Shown here: piece by piece, positions 56,384 to 64,000 of the stretch
Numbering within the stretch: the first letter of the stretch is position 1
Layout: each line of letters starts with the position of its first letter
Assembly: GCA_025330725.1 (NCBI GenBank)
Contig: JAIWND010000025.1
Coordinates: 347,992 to 411,991, forward strand
Length of the DNA: 64,000 nt
Direction of reading: 5' to 3'
Source: Chlamydoabsidia padenii
Taxonomy: Eukaryota > Mucoromycota > Mucoromycetes > Mucorales > Cunninghamellaceae
Program-made: the position numbers and the translations under genes
Notes under the pieces: generated by a model
What the model was told of the DNA's origin: nothing
Databases searched by the model: none
Seen by the model: the letters and a program-made list of their open reading frames with translations, nothing else

Positions 56384-56394
56384 GGGATTTGAAA
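56384..56394 (+). promoter_or_regulatory. Exact CGGGATTTGAA motif
   Basis: In the region between the tRNA and the disrupted gene remnant at 56891. Confidence 0.45.
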
Positions 56395-56890
56395 AGTAAA
56401 ATAAAAAAAGGGGCTCTTGTTCCAAATTAAGAGCAATAGAGACAGTAGTAAACTTGTTAAGTAGCTTGTAATAAAGACCTTTTGATTTGTATTGAAGTTT
56501 TTTATTAAAAGAGAAACTTGAGTAAAACTAAAAAATTAAAGAAAAGAGAAATGAATTCTGAGGAAAGAGAGGGGATATTTATACTATCAGAATTCAGGGG
56601 TAAGTATACTAAAATTAATTTTTGGTCATAAATTTGGTTCGCCGATTAAACAAATGTTTTCTGAACCCGACCAGTTCAAAAATTGTTGGAGTTGACGAAT
56701 TCAGGCGTAACAGGCTGTTGCGGCTATAACTGGTTGTTGTTATGGCAACAAGGATAGTAGAAGCATGTTGTGTTTGTATAATATCAGGTCCGTAAATATT
56801 CAGATCCCAATATCACATCTTCAGTCAAATAGTGCAGTTCTTTTTTTTTTCGCTCTTTTTTTCTTCTTTCCTTCTCTTCCCTTATAACAA

Positions 56891-57260
56891 TGAATACTTC
56901 AGGTACTTACTACAACTTATGCTCTTTACCTCTCCAACAAAAAATTTAACCTGTTGGCGACTAGCTTTGAGGCTATTCTTGCTGAAGCTGCCGAAGAAGG
57001 TGTTCATCCTCATGCACTTCGTTTGGATTTGTTAGGTTCCGTGTTGCCCACTTTCCGAAAGGTGCAGCCTTGGAATGCCTTCCTTCATCACGAAGCCAAA
57101 GGTAATATGATTTGGTACATGTGCTTTCCCTACGTGTCCGTAGCAAATCCCTATTAGTTGAAGTTCTGACTGGTGCTTAGATGGTTGAAAGACGTCATCA
57201 TGTAGGGATCTGGGGCATGGGAATAGATGGTCTCCACCTTCTCGTGGTTATTCCTGTAAG
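56891..57260 (+). pseudogene. Possible gene remnant with frame-disrupted coding segment
   Basis: A pyrimidine leader (TTTTCTTCTTTCCTTCTCTTCCC) ends in an ATG at 56890. An intron-like GTACTT...CGACTAG follows, then a clearly protein-like stretch at 56968-57101: SFEAILAEAAEEGVHPHALR, LLGSVLPTFRKVQPWNAFLH. The phase of the first exon does not match this frame, and the next exon-like segment (ATGGTTGAAAGACGTC at 57178) also joins out of frame. I do not recognise the family. Either a pseudogene, or a gene whose true exons I have not found. Confidence 0.35.
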
Positions 57261-58413
57261 TAAAAGTTTTATTGCTTTGAAACGAAGAGAGACCTCATTA
57301 GTTATTAATGTAGATCATTATTATTACCCTTCTTGTAGTTAGTCATTCCACCCTTTGCATCATATGGCACGTTTGTTTATACAACACATCGTCCCTTCCC
57401 ATACATATGTTACTCATCTCTTCACCCCTGTAGTAGATAGTCCCCCCCTCCCTTTTATAGCCTATATACACATTGTACACTTTTATAATAAATGTAACTT
57501 GATAAAAATGCTGTTTTTCCCCCCACCATTATGATAATGCTATATGTTACTTGGAATCATATGTGATTTCTTTGGTTTTCGAATGCAGTACTGGACTTTG
57601 TCCATGTATATCTCGATCGTGGTACGTATCGAGGTATTGTCATTAATCCATTGCTTACTAAAGAGATTAGCATCAGCCATCGAATCATCACACAATATCT
57701 AATAGAATGACAGAGTTCGCAAATTTGGCCTTATTTAGCATGACTGGTTGGCCCCTTACTGTCATTCTAAAATGAGTTGGCATCTTAGAATCAATGACAA
57801 GATTGATTTCATTGATTTACTTCAAACATTCAGGCATGTGTTTCCGGATATCAGGTTCAATTTTTAAACTTTCAGAATTCCTAGCCCAAGTAGGTAATGA
57901 TCAACAGCAAACAAATCCAGAATCCGATAATGAGGTTTGTAGTTGTACGACGATAATCGGAGAGCCAAATTTCCTGTAAGATTGCACGTTTTGACATCCG
58001 CACCTGAATTATCCATCCCCAAAAGGCAATTAGATAACCTTCGCTTTTCAAATACCTAATCGCGCACTTCACATGTAACAACAAGAATGACAGATGAATG
58101 ATAAGTAATGGGTAAGACACAAACAAGATTATTAGTAAAAGGGTATGTGTTTTTTATTGGTAAACAAAAGAGTAGTAAATGGTATCGTAAAAAGGGAAGA
58201 AGGTATGATCTACAACTACAACAACTAATCTAATCTAATACATCATGTCAACATGGAATAAATAATAAACTACATACAATACGTGGATGGGGGAGGGGTT
58301 ATAATGTAGCAATGACATTATTTCAATACAAAGAGACAAAGAGACAGACTTCATATCAAACAAAATTTATCTTCTTTTTTTTTTCCACCTTGTTACTTTG
58401 AGACCCAGCATAA
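57261..58413. other. Intergenic region, no gene recognised
   Basis: About 1.15 kb. It contains A/T-rich segments, an AATAAATGTAAC near 57489 (possible poly(A) signal for an upstream transcript), and the 3' region of the minus-strand PH-domain gene from ~58140. Short frames at 57794-57979 and 57881-58126 have no protein-like features. Confidence 0.45.
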
Positions 58414-59208
58414 TTAAAAGAGATCAGATCCAAGAGGAGAAGTTCCAGATGACGGCACCTTGATCTTTTTCGTATTCACTGTCCATAAAAAACCCAAGAA
58501 GCGAGGAGATGATGTTGTAGATAGGTTGACAAGTTGATGTTGAGGAGCAGGTAGAGCCAAGCCGTCAAGGTCCAAACCATTACAGTCAATATCAGCATCA
58601 TTATTATCATTGGCAAAAGAAGAGGAAGGGGCTAGAGAGAGGAGAGAAGGAGAGGATCGATCGGCTCTGGGTACAATAAGATCGTAGCGTTCCAACCATT
58701 TATCCAGTACATCCATTTGTTGATCATCGTGATAGTGATAGGCTTGTTGTTGTTGCTGTTGCTGATGTAAAAAGTCAACAGTGCTGTCGCTGTTGAACTC
58801 TGCCGTATAATGTTGATCACCAACATGACTTTCCAACGTGTCCACCCAATTACTCCATTCATTTTCGTCTTGGGCTTGGAGATACAAGTTGGGAGAAGGT
58901 GTTCGAGATGTTGATGAAGTTGTTTCTAGTGAAGATGTTGACGTTGGTGATGAGGCTGTTTTACTAGTATGGTGGATGAGTTGGAAGGTAAATGGTTTGT
59001 TGGAAGGTTTGTTTTGAAGTTGGTATTCACGAAGGTCAAAGGTGGAGATGGGTTGAGAATCAGGCTGATCGTTTTTATAGCATCGTAATTGTTGCCGTTC
59101 CAAGATAAAGTAGTGTCGAGTCCATGCTTTACGAAGGCCTGTTCTGGCTTTTTTCAATAGCCAACCTCGGAAGGTGGGAGAAGTGAAGGAATGAATTGGA
59201 TGGTGCAT
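58414..59208 (-). CDS. PH-domain protein
   Basis: Single-exon 264-aa protein. An N-terminal pleckstrin-homology domain (residues ~12-130) begins FRGWLLKKARTGLRKAWTRH with the usual basic beta1-beta2 loop, continues YFILERQQLRCYKND, and ends with the C-terminal helix NEWSNWVDTLESH carrying the invariant Trp. A Ser/Thr-rich loop of ~30 residues is inserted before that helix. The remainder is disordered with a polyglutamine run and an acidic DNNDADIDCNGLDLDG segment, then RFLGFLWTVNTKKIKV. It probably binds phosphoinositides at a membrane, a role predicted from the domain only. The start ATG is the first in the frame. Confidence 0.85.
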   Translation of the reverse strand: MHHPIHSFTSPTFRGWLLKKARTGLRKAWTRHYFILERQQLRCYKNDQPDSQPISTFDLREYQLQNKPSNKPFTFQLIHHTSKTASSPTSTSSLETTSSTSRTPSPNLYLQAQDENEWSNWVDTLESHVGDQHYTAEFNSDSTVDFLHQQQQQQQAYHYHDDQQMDVLDKWLERYDLIVPRADRSSPSLLSLAPSSSFANDNNDADIDCNGLDLDGLALPAPQHQLVNLSTTSSPRFLGFLWTVNTKKIKVPSSGTSPLGSDLF

Positions 59209-59846
59209 TTGTTAAAAGATGGAGGACGAAAAAGAAGAAGAGATGTATAGACAAAGTAAAAGGAATGTAAAGGGTGAAGATATACAAGAATGTAAAAGGA
59301 ATGACTCGAGTAAGGAAAAAAAAAAAAAAAAAAAAAGAAAAGAAAAGAGAAAAGAAGAGAAAGGAAATTCTACTGGACCATTTTAATATATAGTTAGATA
59401 TCATTTCCAATCTCGCCGATCCGAAATCCGTAATATCAGAATACTCTTCATCCTCCCTGTTTTTACCTTTTTGTCATCAATTCCCATTTGATTCGTCATC
59501 CATGTATCACCTTAAGAAAAGGTTGTTTTTTCAAACTGCTTGGCTCGCGCGATGCCACCGATATTAATGTTCCTTTTGCCTAATTGAGCAGAGGATCCCC
59601 GTTCTCGCCACCATTTCTTTTCGTATTCCGATCATTCTGCTACACCCTCTTTTGTCTCTTCATTGATAATGACCTTGTCTTCATCATCTCTAGTATGCTT
59701 CCTCATAGACAATGGTGCCAATCCAAAAAAGATAAAATTAAAAATAAAATAAAAATTAACGGACACAAGTTTATTTTTGGTAACTGGTTATTAGCTGCAA
59801 ACACATTGGGTTGTTGTCATTTCCCTTTTAGGAACACATGGCGATC

Positions 59847-59879
<33 letters not shown>

Positions 59880-60766
59880 ACCCTTACCATATTGCTGTAA
59901 ATCCGAATAATCATAATATCGGTACGCTTCAACATTGTAACATAAAAGGACGGGGGTGTTACCTTGCCTCGTCAGCGTTTTTTCCTAAAGTTGGCAGCAC
60001 ACAGACGTAAAAATCGCCTATAAGCGGGATTTTAATTTCTGTGGTGATACTTTCTTGACCATGTAAAAACCATAGGGGGAAAGTGCTCTGACCATCGTTT
60101 CAAACCAAATGGTCATAATACATATGCAATGATTATTGATCTACTATAGTGGCAAATAAAGGAATAGGGTTATCTTCATTTGCTTGCATGAAACTGACCA
60201 CTATTTCAAACGCCGCCTCCAAAAAGGGCTCTGGTTTTCGCCTACCAATTATTAATACTATCGTCTTGATGCTAAATTCATTCGAGGTGATCAAGAGGAG
60301 ACGTCATTTATCATGTCAGAGCAACTATAGAGTAGTTGATATATTATCTACTCTTATAAAACAATCTCGTCCAATACCTATAACGAGATATCCACCCCCA
60401 ACAAACTCTACATTAACCCTATGATCATGTAACAAATCAAAGACGGGGAGACAAATGTCAATGTATAAAGTGTAATATATATTTTATTGGTACCCATCAC
60501 CACCATTGCATATGACGTACAACGAAGATATGATTAAAACAACAATAAGATTTGTAATAACATCCCAAACAGATAACATAACTATAAACTATATATCCTG
60601 TTCTACGTCGATGGTAATGAGTTACTGTTTAATGGCGCCGTGATGTCTTCCGACAACGCAATATGTATGGAAGATTTATCTTGTAGTGATCGTGGTGAGT
60701 TTTCTGGTCCTGCTAGTGATGATGATAATGATGGTGATGTTGATAATGATGATGGTGATGGTGATG
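59209..60766. other. Intergenic region between PH-domain and RhoGAP genes
   Basis: About 1.5 kb. It contains an A/G leader tract of the PH gene (59230-59365, with an A-run of ~22 at 59318), a T-run of ~30 at 59849-59878, a near-copy CGGGATTTTAA at 60025-60035, and from ~60450 the 3' region of the RhoGAP gene. Near 60715-60765 a (GATGGT)n-like tract abuts the RhoGAP stop. No gene is seen. Confidence 0.45.
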
Positions 60767-63700
60767 CTATTGTTTTGTTTCTGTTACTGGTGGTGGGTCA
60801 GATGTTCCTGCTGCTGCGGCTGATGATCTGCCTTGTTTCAAGCGTAATGATTGCTGTCGAGGTGGGATAGCAGCGCGAGCTTTCAATGTTGCACGGCGGA
60901 ATATGCCATATGATTTGGGTGCTTCAGGAGATGCTGCAGGTGGTGATGATGGTATTGATGATGTCGATGATGATGAGTCTAATAAAGTGTGTTGCTGTAT
61001 TGGCTCAATCGATGGTGTTGATGGAGATGAATATGCCTTGTTGTTACTGGCTGTTTCAAGAGATGATACCATGGCAGAATCATTGTTAGACAATGTTTTG
61101 TTGAATGAATGCATTTTGATTAATGGTGGTGCCGCTATTGGGAACTTTGGTTGCATTGCCGTGGATGTTGTTGGAGTTGACATTTGACTATTTGTGGTTT
61201 TTGATAACGATGACACTGATACTGATGCCGACGCTGACGGTGGTGGAATGGATTGTGATAGAGTTGATGATCTTGAGCGTGATTTGACAGATGGTGCATT
61301 GTTGGTAGGATTAGACCGCATTGCTGGGCCAGATGCCAGATCAGGAGCAGTGGGTGAATCCTTAAAGTCGTTTAAACATCCATGCGTCAATGGTGTCGAG
61401 GGAGAGACAGCATCTTGCGCCTGCTGTGATTGCTCTTGTAATGGTTGCTGTTGTGGTGGTTGTTGCCGAGGAATAGGTGCAAATACAAAATCGTGGTGAA
61501 GTACAAGATCTTCAAACACAAGATCCGATCGCCATTCACCAGGATGTTCAGCTTGATTATGATCATGGAATATCGCCGGAGTAAACATATAGGAAAGGTT
61601 TTGAAGATTCATCTTGTTAAGTTCAGAGTATTCATTGACCCTATTAGGTGAAAAGATGTAGCGTCAGTGAGCTTGTTCCCAACAGCCATTCCTTTTCATT
61701 TTAACCTACTTTTTCAAATGCCGTACAACAGCTTCCAAGGTATCACGACGTGATTGAGACAATTCTGATATTTTATGTTGTAGGAATGTTAAACGTTGTT
61801 GCAGATTTTGGACTGTTGAGTAAGTCAATCGATCAGATACAGAGTAAGGGACAAGTGGTATCACCAGTTCACGTAGATAGATCTTGAGTACAGAGGCAAT
61901 AGTGAAGACATCATAGTGGGTTTGAGGTTGACAGACTTCTTCGTTTTTTTCGAATTCCATCTTGAGCATGTCCACATTAGTTTGACGTCCAGATATCCTG
62001 TAGATTCCTTCTTTTTGCAGACCACCCATTTGTTCGACTGCACTGATACATTTGGTAACAATAAGAGGCACCGTTCGCTGATGCTCCAATGTATATTCAT
62101 CAAGAGATGATCCAAACAAGACATCTAAAAAGTAGGATGAGTTGATTGTGTTCTTTTCTATTCTTTCCAGTCTTTGAGTCCATTACCTTTGTATACACCA
62201 TTGTAGCGATTTTCATAATATATTTGTTCCGGGTTAGTAAAGTGCTTTTTCTCATATTCCGCTTGAATAATGACACATCCATTTGAGGATCGATCGACTC
62301 CGCCCGAGTTTTGTTCCTTGAATCAACTATCAAAACAATACATCGAGTTAGGCTTTGGACATGGTCAATTTATAACCCTTATTCTTGCACCTTTTGTTTC
62401 CATACTTACAGAGGCTTCCCGTAATAATGCAGCGTGTTCATTATTCAAAATACTTGTTAAAACAGAGCGAGTAGCTTCGGCTTTGTCCAGGAATACCACC
62501 TCCACGTTCTATACCATGTTATATGTAAAAAAAAAAAAAAAATAGATATGAGAAGAAGTCATTGTTTCATTTCCATTCTTTTCTTCTTCATCCCATTATC
62601 ATATAATTACCTTTATGGCGTGACTCATTGTTTCGATTTGAGCTTTTCGTAAATGTTCCAAGTAGCGTACGCCATGTCTATATTCGAGATCTAGTAAAAA
62701 AAAAAAGTAATAGAGGGGTATTAGTTATTCCAAACAACCATGTATTCCCTCAAAATTATCCTCACCACCACATATTTCCTTTACCTGTATCATGTATGTC
62801 CTTTTTGATCTTTGCAAACCGAGCATTTTGTTTGGAATGATCATTGGTTCCAGCGGTAGCAGCAGCAAGTTGAGTTCGCATTTGAGCCATAAATCCCCCA
62901 TCTTCTTTTTGCTTCCACCACCACCAGTAGATGTTGTGTGTAGTGAGGATGCTGTGTCAGGTATGGAGGAGATACTGCTACTATCCGTGTCGTTTTCAAA
63001 ATCAGTCGATTTTCTTGGTTCATCCACAGTTGTGCTTGGCGACAAGGTATTTTCTAAAGAGTCATAGCTGAAATTGTTGTTGTTGTTATTGTTGATATTG
63101 TGATTATTGGAACTAATGCTACTTCCATCATGACATTGCTGTTGAATAGTCGCTAGTTCTTTACATTTGCTGATATATAGTTTTTTGACCTACAAATACG
63201 AGTTAGTACACAAATCCTGCTTGGTGATTTCCGTTGTATCAGTTACTTACCTTGTTAAAATCACGAGTTCGGTAGTTTGTATAATCCATATTCTTGTCTG
63301 CTACGTGTTGCTTTACAGTTTTTCGTCGTTGCTCTTGTTTGTCCTACAGATTTGTATAAATATGCCATTGAGTGGATCAAGAATGGTTAGTCAAGTGTCA
63401 CCATTGCCTTTTCACCTTGTTAATTATTTTCAATTTACCTTGACCATCGTTAAAACATCAATTTGTGTCTTCATAGCCAAAATGAAGTCGCGTCGCGAAT
63501 TGATCACCTTATCCAAGGATAGCTCATATTGGAAGGTGGCTAGTTCGTAAGTTGATTTCTCTTGGCCAAAATAGGGACAGGGTTCAGGTTCAGATACAGT
63601 AGAGAGGCGGCTGATTCCAGATAATGACTTTACATATAGTTCTTCAGCGTTGACTCTAAAGAATAAAGGTAAAGATTAGATCAATGCGTCACATTGTTGC

Positions 63701-64000
63701 ATCGTCTTTGGAAGAGCAACAACAATAGACAGCCCGCCACACACTTTTTTTTTTTAGTCCTTTGTCTTACCTGGCTTTGAGCAAGCTAATGAATCGATCC
63801 AAGTCATTAATACTCCATCGTAAAGCTTTCTTGATATATTCCAAATGAGCATCGATGTTGTTTAGCTGACGTTATAATAAAATGTATACAAGTTAGTACT
63901 AGAATCAAGTCTGTTGCATATTGGTCGTCGGCTTTGTTTTTTTTATTTTTTTCTTTTACTTCATCTTCTTGAGGGGTTTGCTTTTAGAAGAGCGTTGCCA
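60767..64000 (-). CDS. F-BAR / RhoGAP protein (Rgd1-like), 5' end outside window
   Basis: Rho-family GTPase-activating protein with a membrane-binding F-BAR module. The first exons lie beyond 64000. Reading inward: LNNIDAHLEYIKKALRWSIN and RVNAEELYVKSLSGISRL belong to the F-BAR helical region, followed by an Asn/Ser-rich insert (~63080-62930), more helix (NARFAKIKKDIHDTG), and the RhoGAP domain at about 62119-61600. The arginine finger is GIYRISG; VLKIYLRELVIPL, NLSYMFTPAIF and the Arg/Asn catalytic features are present. The C-terminal ~230 residues are Ser/Pro/Gln-rich and end AAAAGTSDPPPVTETKQ. Exon boundaries upstream of 62100 are approximate. F-BAR plus RhoGAP fits Rgd1/Rgd2-type regulators of polarity. 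Confidence 0.85.

Larger units (their letters stand above)
56143..56830. other. Intergenic region with paired motif copies and a short duplicated segment
   Basis: Contains a reverse exact motif TTCAAATCCCG at 56183-56193 and a forward exact CGGGATTTGAA at 56384-56394. A segment TGTTGCGGCTATA...GGCAACAAG occurs at ~56223-56260 and again, diverged, at ~56711-56755. These could be the ends of a short non-autonomous element. No gene is supported. Confidence 0.4.

Noticed and set aside
56143..56830. LTR pair around 56.2-56.8 kb
   Set aside because: The duplicated segment is only ~40 bases and diverged, with no coding content between.
59584..59880. 98-codon frame ending in a Phe run
   Set aside because: The end is a poly(T) tract and the rest has no features.
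1..64000. CRISPR array, bacterial operon or phage signals
   Set aside because: None seen; spliced genes and Pol III tRNA features show a eukaryotic chromosome.

Overview
This is a eukaryotic window. It most likely comes from an early-diverging filamentous fungus of the Mucoromycota (Mucorales-type; genus not resolved). Three things point there: compact spacing with many short introns (about 50-100 bp, GTAAG donors, TAG/CAG acceptors); a gene set that pairs typical fungal genes (Sec2, eEF1A, aquaglyceroporin, QPRTase, Scp1/SCAP) with genes more usual in animals and basal fungi (RalGAP-alpha, PRL/PTP4A phosphatase, RanBPM, a CNT nucleoside transporter); and A/T homopolymers in introns and leaders. 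No database search was possible. Names rest on motifs and family knowledge. For most spliced genes the exon lengths sum to an uninterrupted reading frame, which supports the models.

Layout, left half. 1-3019 (+) is the 3' part of a RalGAP-alpha-like GTPase-activating protein. 4333-6320 (+) is a Sec2/Rabin-type Rab GEF. 6790-9103 (+) is a concentrative nucleoside transporter. 9562-12359 (+) is eIF2B epsilon. 13049-15348 (-) is an inositol polyphosphate 5-phosphatase. 15705-21552 (+) is SCAP, with sterol-sensing domain and WD repeats. 23044-24579 (-) is eEF1A. 25229-25899 (+) is a PRL phosphatase. 26106-28221 (-) is a coiled-coil protein. 28684-29769 (+) is quinolinate phosphoribosyltransferase. 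30739-31176 (-) is a small unknown protein.

Right half. 32255-37640 (+) is a full-length ABCC transporter. 37776-38009 (-) is mitochondrial bL36. 38449-39600 (-) is an aquaglyceroporin. 40348-42751 (+) is a RanBPM/Gid1-like SPRY-LisH-CTLH protein. 43022-44515 (-) is a protein with an integrase-type H2C2 zinc-binding module. 45671-46189 (+) is a candidate five-exon micro-gene. 46702-47779 (+) is a cis-prenyltransferase (dolichol synthesis). 58414-59208 (-) is a PH-domain protein. 60767 to beyond 64000 (-) is an F-BAR/RhoGAP protein.

The accessory island is 48.1-57.2 kb. Its core (49026-56015, 6,990 bp) reads as a complete CACTA-type (En/Spm-like) DNA transposon. It has near-perfect 13-bp terminal inverted repeats beginning CACTA/CACCA, a 3-bp target duplication (TTC), and subterminal repeat arrays. 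It carries two divergent spliced genes: a Tnp2-family transposase (890 aa, nine exons, frame open throughout) and an unrelated 293-aa protein ending in a basic NLS-like tail, a possible counterpart of plant TnpA. The element ends 54 bp upstream of a tRNA-Thr(UGU) gene. Coding-like remnants lie on both sides of it.

A second signal runs through the whole window: the 11-mer CGGGATTTGAA occurs ten times exactly and at least ten more times with one or two changes. Nearly all copies are intergenic, several within about 55-110 bp of start codons, and one sits in the bidirectional promoter of the transposon. It looks like a genome-wide promoter element.
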